Position numbers and translations under genes: made by a program. DNA of 64,000 nucleotides. It comes from Desulfonatronum lacustre DSM 10312. GTDB lineage: Bacteria > Desulfobacterota > Desulfovibrionia > Desulfovibrionales > Desulfonatronaceae. Location: contig NZ_KI912608.1 in the NCBI RefSeq assembly GCF_000519265.1, forward strand, positions 3,463,421 through 3,527,420. Direction: 5' to 3'. Under the pieces are notes generated by a model. It did no database searches. It was not told the origin of the DNA and was given only the letters and a program-made list of their open reading frames with translations. Below are positions 32,738-43,544 of the stretch, one piece after another. Every line of letters starts with the position of its first letter. The stretch's first letter is position 1.

Positions 32738-33512
32738 CGCGCAGCAGGTGGTAGGTGTATCCGTCCAGGGCCTGGTGCAACTCCTCCTGGATTTCCGTGG
32801 AAAAGGTGGACTTCATGTGTGAAATGTAGATCTTGGGGCGACCATTCGGTCGGGCATGCAGCTTGTCCAACTCGGCGCGGAGCAGCCTGGGCGTGAGGTG
32901 TTTGGAAAGCAGGGCCAGTTCTTCCATGGCGTCGGGAAACGAGGCTTCGATGATCAGGTTTTCCAGGTCAAAGGGCAGCTCGTTCAGGAACGTCCACCAG
33001 TCGTCGGTCGGGCCGGTGTCCCCGGTAAAGGCGAAATGACTCCCGGAGGTCGGGTCGCGGAGCACGTAGCCGGACGCGGCGGTGGCGTGGTTGACCGGAA
33101 CGGTGACCGCCCGCAGACCGGTCACGTCCTCCCAGACTCCGGGTTCCAGCGGCGCGTACGTCAGGACCGGGTTGGCGAAGGTCGGCAGGATGGTGAAGTC
33201 CGGCCAGATGGTGTCGTTGAGCAGGTGGGTCCGGATGCTTTCCAGCACCGGGGCCAGGCCGCGGAGGCGTACGGCCCCGTGCTCGTTGCGGGCCACCAGC
33301 TCGATCAGGTTGTCCGCCAGAAACAAAATGTCCTTGATATGGTCCAGGTGGGCGTGGGTCACCAGGATTTCCTGGATCGCGGCCTGTTCCGCCAGGGGCA
33401 TGGACGAGGTCACCGACCCGGCGTCCAGCAGAAGGGTCTTGTTCACCAGAAAGGACGTCAAATTGTATCCGGGCAAATCCGAGCCCGAACAGCCGAGAAC
33501 GTGCAGCCGCAT
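32715..33512 (-). CDS. MBL-fold hydrolase, probably class II cyclic-nucleotide phosphodiesterase
   Basis: A 265-residue metallo-beta-lactamase fold: LLDAGSV near residue 30, the metal motif THAHLDHI (about 52-59), FTGDTGPTDDWW, and ISHMK near the C-terminus. The order and the ISHMKS segment match class II 3',5'-cyclic-nucleotide phosphodiesterases, related to yeast PDE1, more than RNase Z. If so, it lowers cAMP or another cyclic nucleotide. The gene is upstream of folC and overlaps it. Confidence 0.75.
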   Translation of the reverse strand: MRLHVLGCSGSDLPGYNLTSFLVNKTLLLDAGSVTSSMPLAEQAAIQEILVTHAHLDHIKDILFLADNLIELVARNEHGAVRLRGLAPVLESIRTHLLNDTIWPDFTILPTFANPVLTYAPLEPGVWEDVTGLRAVTVPVNHATAASGYVLRDPTSGSHFAFTGDTGPTDDWWTFLNELPFDLENLIIEASFPDAMEELALLSKHLTPRLLRAELDKLHARPNGRPKIYISHMKSTFSTEIQEELHQALDGYTYHLLRDGEEIVF

Positions 33513-33759
33513 GGCAGTACTCCGTTAATGGGAAGGTGATGCCCGGGAAGTCCTCCGAGCCGGAAAATCTCTTGCACAGGGCCGAAGGGTTGGTCAACCG
33601 AAACAAGGATTCAGCAGTCCGGCTCAGGTCGACTTGACCACCGCCCGGCCATGGGGTAGCTGGGCGGAAAAACATATTCGATATTCCCCATGGGGGGAAT
33701 TTTCATGGCCAGGGCGACCCAACCTCTGCGAACGGGTGTCCTGGCCTTTCGTCATCCAT

Positions 33760-33813
33760 GACGTCGTCGTTTCGAGGACCGTGCTTCGCGTCGTTTTTTG
33801 ACGCGACGACGTC
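33760..33813 (+). promoter_or_regulatory. Structured leader of greA with alternative hairpins
   Basis: GACGTCGTCG (33760-33769) and its exact complement (33804-33813) form a 10-bp outer stem. Inside it CGCGTC (33787-33792) can pair with GACGCG (33800-33805) around GTTTTTT. The two stems share bases at 33804-33805. The structure ends 28 bp before the greA ATG. In E. coli the greA leader is also terminated early and yields the GraL RNA; a similar role here is only a guess. The rest of the gap (33513-33759) shows only an ATTCCCC/GGGGAAT palindrome near 33685. Confidence 0.45.
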
Positions 33814-33841
33814 CGCAACCATCAAACCTGAGGATAACGCG

Positions 33842-34315
33842 ATGGATTCTATCCCTATCACCGTTGAAGGATTCAGGAAGCTGGAGCGAGAGCTGGACCG
33901 ACTCAAGCGGGAGCGGCCGGAGATCATCGAGGCCATCAAGGTGGCTCGTGAAGAAGGAGATCTGCGGGAAAACGCCGGCTACGAGGCGGCCCGGGAACGG
34001 CAGGGCATGCTGGAGGCCAAGATCAAGTACATCGAGTCCCGGATGGGCCGGTTCAACGTCATTGACCCCAAGACCCTGGGCGGTTCGCGAGTGGCCTTTG
34101 GGGCCACGGTGGAACTGGAGGATCTGGATACCGAGGAGATCAAGAAGTACACCCTCCTCGGTCCGGACGAGGCCGATCCCAATGAAGGAAGCATCTCCAT
34201 CGCCTCCCCCGTGGGCCGGGCCCTGCTGGGCAAGGAAGAGGGCGACGAAGTGGTGGTGGACGCGCCTCGCGGCAAAATCCGCTATGAAATTATTTCATTG
34301 AACTACGATCTTTGA
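33842..34315 (+). CDS. greA: Transcription elongation factor GreA
   Basis: GreA enters the secondary channel of stalled RNA polymerase and triggers cleavage of the backtracked transcript. The start is the ATG at 33842 (MDSIPITVEGFRKLE), with GAGG eight bases ahead; the longer frame from 33758 crosses the leader hairpins. The coiled-coil tip EEGDLRENAGYEAARE carries the key acidic residues Asp40 and Glu43. The C-terminal FKBP-like domain has SPVGRALLGKEEGDEVVV. At 157 residues it is the normal size. Confidence 0.97.
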   Translation: MDSIPITVEGFRKLERELDRLKRERPEIIEAIKVAREEGDLRENAGYEAARERQGMLEAKIKYIESRMGRFNVIDPKTLGGSRVAFGATVELEDLDTEEIKKYTLLGPDEADPNEGSISIASPVGRALLGKEEGDEVVVDAPRGKIRYEIISLNYDL

Positions 34316-34345
34316 TCCGAGCTGCATGAGGGCGGGAGACGGCAC

Positions 34346-35797
34346 ATGGCTGTTCACGACGGACAAGAACTGACCTTGGATGTGGTCAAGCCCGTGCTGG
34401 GCGGGGACGGGTTGGCCCGGCACGAAGGGATGGCCGTATTCATGCCCGGCGCTCTGCCGGGACAGCGGGTGCTTGCCCGGATTGTTTCGGTCAAACCCCG
34501 GCACGCCAGGGCGGAATTGGTCCAGGTTCAGGAGCAGTCCCCGGAATACACACCGCCGCTCTGCCCGCATTTCGGTTTTTGCGGCGGATGCGACTGGCTG
34601 CACATGGAGTACGGTCGACAGCTGCACTGGAAACGGGAACTGGTCCGGGAAACGCTGCGCCATCTCGCCGCCGAGGACGTCCAGGTGATGCCGACCATTG
34701 CCTCGTCGCTGCTCCACGGCTACCGCAACAAGATGGAGTTCGCAGCGGCTTCCAGGATCGTGACCGGCCCAAGCGACACGCCCTACACGACCGGCCCGAG
34801 CGACACGACCGCCGGCTTGGCCGCGGTCAAGGCCGGCGTGGCCGTGGGGTTGCGTCCACGAGGGCTGGCCAACGCGGTGGTTCCCATTCGATCCTGTGCA
34901 CTTTGTCCTCAGACTATGGTCGACGCGGCAAATCTGGTCGGCAAATGGGCCGGGGAAGCCGGACTGTCGGCGTACGATCCGGACACGGGGCGAGGTTTCT
35001 TGCGGCATGTGGTTGCGCGTCATGGAGCCGATCCCGGCCATTTGATGCTTTCCGTGATCACCGGCAGCGACCCTCAAGGCAGGGAGGTCGGGCCGCGTCT
35101 CGAGGAATACCTGTCGCACAATCTGGCGCATCATTCCTTGACGGCTCTCTCCGTGGTTCACGAGACGCGCATGGACCGCGCCCTGGTGGCCCAGGGCGAA
35201 CGGACCGTGTCCGTCACCGGACCGAAAGAATTGATCCATGAATTGGGTGGTCTGAAGCTGGCTATTTCCAGCCGGGCCTTTTTTCAGGTCAACTCCGGGG
35301 CTGCGGAAAAGCTTCGGGACATTGTCGCGGATTTCGCGGAACTGAAGGGGCGGGAGACCGTATGGGACCTGTATTCCGGAGTGGGTGCCATGGCGCTGAG
35401 CTTGGCCGCAAAGGCGGCCCGGGTGGTCGGCTTTGAAACCGAACCGCAAGCTGTGCGGGACGCCCAGGCCAATGCCCGACGGAACGGGATAACCAATTGC
35501 CGCTTTGAGGCCGGAGACGTAAGCCGGACCATTCCCCAGGTTCTCGGTGGTGCTTCCTCGGAGCGTCCGGACGTGATCGTCGCCGATCCGCCCCGGGCCG
35601 GAATGCGGGCCGACGTCGTTGACCGGCTGCTGGAAATCGGCGCGCCAAAACTGATCCTGGTCTCCTGCGACCCGGCCACCCTGGCCCGGGACGTCAAGCG
35701 GCTGGCCTTAGGCTATCATCTGTGCCGCGTCCAACCGGTTGACATGTTCCCCCACACCTCGCATATCGAGTGCGTCGCGGAGCTGCGCCCGCGTTGA
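34346..35797 (+). CDS. rlmD: 23S rRNA (uracil-5-)-methyltransferase, RlmD/TrmA family
   Basis: SAM-dependent methylation of a uridine in 23S rRNA. The 483-residue protein has an N-terminal TRAM domain, the iron-sulfur ligands CPHFGFCGGC (about 72-81) and CALCPQT, the SAM motif DLYSGVGAMALSLA, VADPPRAGM, and the catalytic VSCDPATLARDVKRL. An unusual low-complexity insertion, TGPSDTPYTTGPSDT at about residues 138-152, is a short internal duplication. It lies 30 bp after greA and may be co-transcribed. The exact target base (RlmD or RlmCD type) cannot be told. Confidence 0.9.
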   Translation: MAVHDGQELTLDVVKPVLGGDGLARHEGMAVFMPGALPGQRVLARIVSVKPRHARAELVQVQEQSPEYTPPLCPHFGFCGGCDWLHMEYGRQLHWKRELVRETLRHLAAEDVQVMPTIASSLLHGYRNKMEFAAASRIVTGPSDTPYTTGPSDTTAGLAAVKAGVAVGLRPRGLANAVVPIRSCALCPQTMVDAANLVGKWAGEAGLSAYDPDTGRGFLRHVVARHGADPGHLMLSVITGSDPQGREVGPRLEEYLSHNLAHHSLTALSVVHETRMDRALVAQGERTVSVTGPKELIHELGGLKLAISSRAFFQVNSGAAEKLRDIVADFAELKGRETVWDLYSGVGAMALSLAAKAARVVGFETEPQAVRDAQANARRNGITNCRFEAGDVSRTIPQVLGGASSERPDVIVADPPRAGMRADVVDRLLEIGAPKLILVSCDPATLARDVKRLALGYHLCRVQPVDMFPHTSHIECVAELRPR

Positions 35798-35832
35798 AAT
35801 TCGGTTTATCCTGAGGCGGGGCGGTCAACAGC

Positions 35833-37239
35833 ATGAACCATCCGCTTCGCGCAAGGCTCCAGGGACGCCAAGCAAGAATTTTCGCACCCCCCCCATCCAT
35901 GACAACCCCCCGCACCTTTCGTTGGATCTCGGCATTCTGGGCGCTCTTTTTCGTCGGCTCCCTGCTGGTCGCGTTCCATCACCAGGTTTCGACCAGAGGC
36001 TTTGCGGATGCGCCCTTCGCGATACACTTCGAGTCTGAAGCCGCACCCGTGACCGAAGAACCGATTTACCAGGTCCGCTTCATTTCAGACGGCCTGACCC
36101 GGTTGGTGCATGCGGCTACAGCCGTGCAGCGCCCGGACGGCGCGATCCAGGCGTTCTGGTTCGGGGGCAGCCGGGAGGGGCATGCAGACGTGCGGATTTT
36201 CACGGCGGCCTTTGATCCCGATCTCCAGCAATGGACCGAGGAGACTCCGCTGCTTACCAGGCAGGAAACCGCCGGAGCGGAGCGCCGCCATGTCCGCAAG
36301 CTCGGCAATCCCGTGGCGACCGTGGACCCGCAAGGCCGCATCCTGCTCTTCTACGTCAGCGTGTCCTTCGGCGGCTGGAGCGGCAGTTCCATCAATCTGG
36401 TCGTTTCCGAAGACAACGGCCAAACCTGGAGCAAGCCGCGCCAACTGATCACCTCTCCGTTTCTGAACGTGAGCACCCTGGTCAAGGGGCCGGTGGTGCA
36501 CCACGCCGACGGAACCATGGGCCTGCCCGTTTACCATGAATTTCTGGGCAAATTCTCCGAGTATCTTCGCCTGGACGATCAGGGCCGGGTGCTGGGCAAA
36601 AGCCGGATCACCCACGGACGGTTCGCGATCCAGCCCGTGATTTTTCCTCTCGATGCGCACAGGGCCGTGGCTCTGATGCGCAACACCGATTCGGACAAGC
36701 CGCGACGGGCCTGGGCCAGCCGGACCAAGGACGGCGGGCGGACGTGGTCAGCGCCGGAGCGCACCAAGATTATGAATCGCAATTCCGCCCTGGGAGGCAC
36801 CTTGGGCGACGTCACTATTCTGCTGACCGCGGCCAACGTCACGGAGTACAATCGGTCCTCGCTTGCTCTTCTGCGGTCCACGGATCAGGGGCGGGGCTGG
36901 GCCGTTGTTCATGACGTGGAACCGCATCAGCCGCCGCTTTCGCCCGAAGAATTTCCCGAGGCCGTGACTCGGGACACGCCCGTCTTGGAAGAGGACATGC
37001 CGCTCAGCCCTGAAACGGTGTCCGCGGCGGCCACGGAAATCCAGTGCGAGCCCGGGCGTCCCATCTGCGACTTCCGGTTCGACTACCCGTGGCTGCTCAG
37101 AGACGCCAAGGGGCGCTATCATCTTTTTTACACCTGGAACCGGGCCTTCATTCGCCATGTAACCTTCAGTTCAGCCTGGCTGAAATCCCGGCCTGACCTG
37201 CCCCTGGAAGACCGGGCGTACCAGAAGGGCGGGTCATGA
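35833..37239 (+). CDS. Sialidase-like BNR-repeat protein
   Basis: A 468-residue protein with one N-terminal membrane or signal helix (ISAFWALFFVGSLLVAFHH) and a predicted exported six-bladed propeller. Asp-box repeats are visible: SEDNGQTWSKP, TKDGGRTWSAP and STDQGRGW. Related proteins in polysaccharide clusters are annotated exo-alpha-sialidase. Glycan binding or hydrolysis is likely, but the substrate is unknown. The start may be the ATG at 35833 or the later one at 35899, which has no clear ribosome site. The stop overlaps the next gene (ATGA), so it heads the polysaccharide operon. Confidence 0.8.
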   Translation: MNHPLRARLQGRQARIFAPPPSMTTPRTFRWISAFWALFFVGSLLVAFHHQVSTRGFADAPFAIHFESEAAPVTEEPIYQVRFISDGLTRLVHAATAVQRPDGAIQAFWFGGSREGHADVRIFTAAFDPDLQQWTEETPLLTRQETAGAERRHVRKLGNPVATVDPQGRILLFYVSVSFGGWSGSSINLVVSEDNGQTWSKPRQLITSPFLNVSTLVKGPVVHHADGTMGLPVYHEFLGKFSEYLRLDDQGRVLGKSRITHGRFAIQPVIFPLDAHRAVALMRNTDSDKPRRAWASRTKDGGRTWSAPERTKIMNRNSALGGTLGDVTILLTAANVTEYNRSSLALLRSTDQGRGWAVVHDVEPHQPPLSPEEFPEAVTRDTPVLEEDMPLSPETVSAAATEIQCEPGRPICDFRFDYPWLLRDAKGRYHLFYTWNRAFIRHVTFSSAWLKSRPDLPLEDRAYQKGGS

Positions 37240-37868
37240 ACGCGTTCGCTCCGGAAATCGGCCTTGCGACCAGCGCCGTGGTCGCGGCCTGCTGCGTGAC
37301 CCTGGTCGCCTCCGGCCCCGCACTTCCTTCCCGTTTTTCATGGGGAGTGCATTGGTCGCCGATCAAGCTTGGGTTGCTGTTTCTTGCGACTCTGGCCGCG
37401 TTGTTCCTTCCTCTTGGCGAAGCTCCGCCGGTTTATAGGCTGCGAGGGCTGCTGGGCGAATTCAGCGTGACCACTCTGGTTCTGGCCTGCGCGGCCCTGA
37501 CAGGACGGTTTCGTGGTCGGGCCGTGATTGATCCGTCTCAGAGTCTGATTTTGCTGGCGGGCATCGGCGCGGTCGGCCTGGTGCTCTATCCCACGGCCCT
37601 GGGGCTGACCCGCTTCGATCTCTACGCCTGGGGCTACTTTTCCACGCCCATGCTCGCGGGGATCAGCCTGCTCGGGTTCGTCGCCCTGGCCTTGCGTCTG
37701 CACTGGATCGTTTTTATCCTGGGCGCGGCGCTTCTGACGGCCGGCCTGGAACTGCTGTCCTCCAGCAATCTGTGGGACCATCTGACGGATTTGCCCCTGA
37801 CCCTTTTCGCCTTCGGAGCCCTCTGTGTTCTCGCCGTTCGACGGGTGACCGGACGTGGTCAAGGATAG
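37236..37868 (+). CDS. Hypothetical integral membrane protein
   Basis: A 210-residue protein with about six hydrophobic helices and no family motif that I recognise. It is translationally coupled to the sialidase-like gene (4-nt overlap) and lies 91 bp ahead of the LTA-synthase-like gene. In similar gene orders such proteins accompany polysaccharide transferases, so a role in envelope glycan synthesis is plausible. Confidence 0.75.
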   Translation: MNAFAPEIGLATSAVVAACCVTLVASGPALPSRFSWGVHWSPIKLGLLFLATLAALFLPLGEAPPVYRLRGLLGEFSVTTLVLACAALTGRFRGRAVIDPSQSLILLAGIGAVGLVLYPTALGLTRFDLYAWGYFSTPMLAGISLLGFVALALRLHWIVFILGAALLTAGLELLSSSNLWDHLTDLPLTLFAFGALCVLAVRRVTGRGQG

Positions 37869-37959
37869 GACCGAACCTCTTTCAATACCGCCTCGCGCTT
37901 CCACCATAGAAGATCGCCGTTTTTGAACCTTATACCCAGAACTGTTTTCGAGTCGGACC

Positions 37960-39987
37960 ATGCTCCACCGCATTCCACCCTTGATCCGTTTTTATCTGGC
38001 CGTCATACTGTTTTATCTGGCGGTCTTCAGCGCTGCTCGGCTGGCTTTCTGGCTGGTCTTCGACAATCCCCACGACCCCCTCGGAGTAGGCGAACTCTTT
38101 CCGGCCCTGTACGTCGGCCTGAAGTTCGATCTGCGGCTGACCCTGCTCATGCTCGCGCCGATGTTTCTGCTGGGCTGGGTCAAGTGGATCCACCCCCTGT
38201 TTACTCGGGCCGGGCGGAGGTTCTGGGGGGGGTATCTGGGGGTGGTCACCCTGGGGGCGGCCGGATTCTACGTCACGGATTTCGGCCACTACGCCTACCT
38301 GCTCACCCGCCTGGACTCCACGGCCCTGCGGTTTCTCTCCAACCCGCTGATCTCCGCGCAAATGGTCTGGCAGAGCTATCCGGTCCTGCTCTGGCTGGTG
38401 GGGCTGCTGGTTTTGTTCGCTTTGCTGGGCCTGCTTTACGCCTGGCTGGCCAGGCGTTGCGCCGGGGCCGAGTACGCTCCTCCGCGCCTTTGGCAGCGGG
38501 TCCTGATCATCGTGGCCTGCCTGGGGCTGTTCGCCGGCGGAATCTACGGCAAGCTCTCCTGGTATCCGCTGCGCTGGAGCGACGCCTTTTTCTCCACCCA
38601 TGTCTTCGCCCCTGCCGTGGCGTCCAACCCGGTTCTCTACTTTTTCGACACCTTCAAGACCGGGGCCCTGGAGTACGACGAGGACGCCGTGCGCGCCGCC
38701 TATCCACTGATAGCCGGGTATTTGGGCGTGGACCATCCCGATCCGGACCATATGGACTTTGTCCGCCGCGTCGAGCCCATGTTTCAGCCGGACCGTCCGC
38801 TGAACGTGGTCATCGTCCTGCTGGAGTCCTTTACCACGTACAAGACCGGCTGGTCCGGCAATCCGCTGGACCCGACGCCGAATTTCGACCGATTGGCCTC
38901 GGAAAGCCTGTTGTTTCCGAACTTCTTCACCCCCACCGCCGGAACGGCCCGGTCCGTGTTCACCGCGACCACCGGCCTGCCCGACGTCCAGCTGCGCAGC
39001 ACCGCCTCCCGCAATCCCACGATCATCAACCAACATATGATCAGCAACGCTCTGGAAGGTTACGAGAAATTCTTTTTTCTGGGCGGCAGCGCCAGTTGGG
39101 GGAATATTCGGGGGCTGCTGCAGGGCAACATTCAGGGCCTGCAAATTTATGAAGAAGGCGACTACGCCTCTCCCCGCGGTGATGTCTGGGGCATCTCGGA
39201 CCTGGACTTGTTTCGGGAGGCCCACGGTGTTCTCCAGGAGCAGACCAGCCCCTTCCTGGCCATCCTCCTGACCTCGGGCAATCATCGGCCCTATACCATT
39301 CCGGAGAATAACGACGGTTTTGAGATTCGCGACGACGTGTCCCAGGAAATGCTGGTCAGCCATGGCTTCCATTCCCTGGCCGAATTGAATTCCTTCCGTT
39401 TCATGGACCATGCCGTGGGCCGGTTCATGGACATGGCCAGGTCCGCGGACTATTACCAGGACACGGTGTTCTTCTTTTTCGGGGATCACGGCCATCTCAC
39501 CGAAGCGGCGGTGCATTCTTACCCTTCGGAGATTCAACTGGGCTTGGCCCAATTCCGCGTCCCCCTGGTAATCCACGCCCCGGCTCTGTTTCCCGAGGGT
39601 CGGGTCCTGGACGCCGTGGCCAGCGAGATGGACGTGATGACGACAATGGCCAGCCTGACCGGGCATGCTCACGTGAACACCACCCTGGGCCGGGATCTGT
39701 TCAATCCGCGCTTTGACCAGGATCGCCACGCCTTTGTGATGACCCACGGCGCGGTCCCGAACATCGGCCTGATCAACGACCGGTTCTACTTCCGGATGCA
39801 TCTGGACGGGGCAGGACAGTCCCTGCACCTGATCCATGCCGAGGATTCCCGGCCCAACCTGATGGACCAGCACCCGGAAACCACCGCCGGGATGCGGGAT
39901 TTGACCCGCGGCCTGTACGAGACCACGCGCTATATGATGAACCACAACCCCCATCGCGATCACGGCTCGGGTTCTGTCGACAAGTAA
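37960..39987 (+). CDS. LTA-synthase-family sulfatase-fold transferase
   Basis: A 675-residue inner-membrane enzyme of the alkaline phosphatase superfamily. About five N-terminal helices (to about 190) precede a periplasmic catalytic domain: NVVIVLLESFTTYKTG (about 283), NFDRLASESLLFPNFFTPTAGTARS with the nucleophilic Thr, FFFFGDHGHLTE with the metal-binding DHG, and later residues. Family members transfer phosphoglycerol or phosphoethanolamine to surface glycans. In a Gram-negative cell this suggests phosphate decoration of polysaccharide rather than lipoteichoic acid. Confidence 0.87.
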   Translation: MLHRIPPLIRFYLAVILFYLAVFSAARLAFWLVFDNPHDPLGVGELFPALYVGLKFDLRLTLLMLAPMFLLGWVKWIHPLFTRAGRRFWGGYLGVVTLGAAGFYVTDFGHYAYLLTRLDSTALRFLSNPLISAQMVWQSYPVLLWLVGLLVLFALLGLLYAWLARRCAGAEYAPPRLWQRVLIIVACLGLFAGGIYGKLSWYPLRWSDAFFSTHVFAPAVASNPVLYFFDTFKTGALEYDEDAVRAAYPLIAGYLGVDHPDPDHMDFVRRVEPMFQPDRPLNVVIVLLESFTTYKTGWSGNPLDPTPNFDRLASESLLFPNFFTPTAGTARSVFTATTGLPDVQLRSTASRNPTIINQHMISNALEGYEKFFFLGGSASWGNIRGLLQGNIQGLQIYEEGDYASPRGDVWGISDLDLFREAHGVLQEQTSPFLAILLTSGNHRPYTIPENNDGFEIRDDVSQEMLVSHGFHSLAELNSFRFMDHAVGRFMDMARSADYYQDTVFFFFGDHGHLTEAAVHSYPSEIQLGLAQFRVPLVIHAPALFPEGRVLDAVASEMDVMTTMASLTGHAHVNTTLGRDLFNPRFDQDRHAFVMTHGAVPNIGLINDRFYFRMHLDGAGQSLHLIHAEDSRPNLMDQHPETTAGMRDLTRGLYETTRYMMNHNPHRDHGSGSVDK

Positions 39988-40035
39988 GTCGACCCCGTTC
40001 TCCCCCGCTTTCCGGACGCACCTTCCAGTCGCACC

Positions 40036-41326
<1,291 letters not shown>

Positions 41327-41343
<17 letters not shown>

Positions 41344-42286
41344 ACCGCGCCAATCATCTTCCCAGCCGCCTTCGGCAAATCGGGACCAGCCCGAGCCGTG
41401 CCGGGTTTGCGAGGAACGAACCGTGCCGATCTTCCAGGCCCGCATCCTGGACAAGCACGACGCGACCTATTTCCGCTGTTCCGGGTGCGGCCTGATCCAG
41501 ACCGAACCGCCATATTGGCTGGACGAGGCCTACGATCAGGCCATCGCCGTCCAGGACGTGGGCCTGGTGCGGCGCAACCTGGAACTCGCGGCCAAACTGC
41601 GGAACATCCTGCCGGCCCATTTCGATCCGGCCGGACGATTTCTGGACTACGCCGGAGGATACGGGCTGATGGTCCGGCTGATGCGGGACGAGGGATTTGA
41701 TTTTCATCGCCATGACCCGCTGTGCGCGAACATCTTCGCCCAGGGCTTCGATCTCACAGACCTGCCATATACCCCGGACATCCCATGCCTCCCATACCTG
41801 GCGGGCCACCGTTTCGAGGCCATCACGGCCTTCGAGCTGCTGGAGCATCTGGAAAAGCCGGCGGCAACGGTGCGCCGTCTGCTGGAGCATACCGATGCCC
41901 TGCTTTTTTCCACCCGCCTGCAACCCGATCCCCCGCCCCGCGACGTGGACGATTGGTGGTACTTTTGCCCTCAGACCGGGCAGCACGTCACCTTCTACAC
42001 CCTGCCCGCCCTGCGCGTGCTGGCCGAGAAAACAGGCACGACCCTCTATTCCGACGGCACGGCCCTGCATCTGCTGACCAGGCGAACGTTTTCCGCTGAT
42101 CCCCTGGCCCGGCCCAGGGGCGTCCTCGCCTCCCTGGAACGGCTCCTGGAACGCTGGCGACGGTCCCTGAACAAGCGAATGTTCCCGGTCAAGCCTCCGC
42201 GAAGCCTGCTTCCCGAGGACGCCCGGCGCACGGCCTGCCCACGTCCCGACAGGCCGGAGGCATTTGAAACGGATCGGCCCAAATGA
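41327..42286 (+). CDS. SAM-dependent methyltransferase with N-terminal zinc-ribbon
   Basis: A 319-residue protein. CRVCEERT...CSGCGLIQTEPPYW near the N-terminus forms a zinc-ribbon-like unit; a class I methyltransferase follows (FLDYAGGYGLMVRLM, then FELLEHLEKPAATVRRLL, DDWWYFCPQTGQHVTFYT). This family methylates sugars or acts in polysaccharide and glycopeptide clusters. The ATG at 41327 is chosen over one at 41291. It overlaps the end of the ligase gene, and its TGA overlaps the next gene's ATG. Confidence 0.85.
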
Positions 42287-43320
42287 CCCCGATTCCCGCG
42301 TTCTGCATGCCCTGGCATACCGCCGTGAGCAATGCCTTCCAGGAAATCCTGACAGCGCCGTTGCGCGGCATGCTGGACATCGCCTTGACCCCCTGGGACC
42401 AGAAACCCCAAGCCCCCCTGGACGTCTTGGACCGTGATCCCGGACGGCCCCTGATCTTTTGCCAACTGCCCCCGCCTCCGGAACTGCTACGCCGGGACAC
42501 GGCCCGGATCGTCTGGCTACCCATGTGGGACAACGTGGCCCGGTGGCCCGAGTCCTTCTGGGCCGGGCTGGCCCGGTCGCCGGCCTGCCCGCGCATCGTG
42601 GCCTTTTCCCGGCCCGTGGAGCAGCTTGCGCGGCGCTTCGGTCTGCCCACGCTGCGAGTGCGATTCTATTTCGCACCAGAACGGTTTGAGCCTGTCCGGC
42701 GAGATTCCGAGCGGACCATGATCTACTGGAACCGGGTCGGCCTGTACAGCGAAGCGGCCATCCGCCGCATTTGCGCCGATCTGGCCGTGGAGAAATTGAT
42801 CCACGTCCATCGCCCTGACCCGGGATACGACCATCCTGGCCTGGCTCTGCCGGAGAGCCTGGGAAAAACCCAAGTCCGGACCATCCGCGACTTTCTCCCG
42901 GACGCCGAGCATCAACGGCTCCTGGGGCAAAGCTCCCTCTGCCTGGCCCCCCGGGCCCGCGAAGGCGTGGGCCTGACCGTGCTCCAATCCATGGCCCGCG
43001 GCGCCTGCGTTTTGGCCTACGACGGTCCGGCAACCAACGAATACGTGGTCCACGGCCACAGCGGCCATCTGTTCCGCTCCTACTCTCGCGCCGTGCATAA
43101 ATGGCGCAAGTCCCTGGGCAAGCGCTGGCACCGCCTTACGGTGAAGCCACAGCCATACCTCTACCACATGGTCGGCGTCGGTCAGGTCGGGTCGGCGCTG
43201 CGCCGGATCGACCCGGACCACCTCGGCGCGACGGCCCGGCGGGAGCATGAGCAAGGGTATGTCAACTGGAAAAGCGGGTTGGAAGGGTACGCTGAATTCC
43301 TGAGTGGATGGGGGGAGTAA
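42283..43320 (+). CDS. Glycosyltransferase (GT4-like)
   Basis: A 345-residue cytosolic protein. The C-terminal half has the GT-B donor-site pattern: ARAREGVGLTVLQSMARGACVLAYDGPATNEYVVHGHSGHL, where the EGVGL glutamate and the downstream NEY region bind the nucleotide sugar. The N-terminal half is divergent. It is the last gene of the plus-strand polysaccharide operon, and is followed by hairpin element 7. Confidence 0.8.
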   Translation: MTPIPAFCMPWHTAVSNAFQEILTAPLRGMLDIALTPWDQKPQAPLDVLDRDPGRPLIFCQLPPPPELLRRDTARIVWLPMWDNVARWPESFWAGLARSPACPRIVAFSRPVEQLARRFGLPTLRVRFYFAPERFEPVRRDSERTMIYWNRVGLYSEAAIRRICADLAVEKLIHVHRPDPGYDHPGLALPESLGKTQVRTIRDFLPDAEHQRLLGQSSLCLAPRAREGVGLTVLQSMARGACVLAYDGPATNEYVVHGHSGHLFRSYSRAVHKWRKSLGKRWHRLTVKPQPYLYHMVGVGQVGSALRRIDPDHLGATARREHEQGYVNWKSGLEGYAEFLSGWGE

Positions 43321-43332
43321 GGCAAGGGGTAT

Positions 43333-43495
43333 CTACTCAGCACTTCTTACGCCCGCTCTTACTCCGGCAATCGGGGTCGGGGTCGCTATCGGTATCGGCA
43401 TCGGAACGGAAAATAATTGAACGAACCCCACCCTTTTCGATCCCGATTCCGATTCCGATTCCGACCCCGACAACAGCATTACTTTGTGCTGAATA
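43333..43495. repeat. Hexamer-built inverted-repeat element 7 (TCGG type)
   Basis: Left arm 43370-43407 (GTCGGGGTCGC..ATCGGTATCGG) and right arm 43437-43471 (CGATCCCGATTCCGATTCCG) are complementary. Outer ends TACTCAGCAC (about 43333) and the complement of TATTCAGCAC (about 43486-43495) match imperfectly. It fills the gap between two convergent polysaccharide operons and could act as a shared stop structure. Confidence 0.85.
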
Positions 43496-43544
43496 GTTAC
43501 GTAAATTGTTGAATTTGGCTGGATGGTAGAGGGAGCCGACAGGA

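Noticed and set aside
33758-33841. Longer start for greA giving 28 extra residues
   Set aside because: The extension runs through leader hairpins and is not like any GreA; the internal ATG has a good ribosome site.
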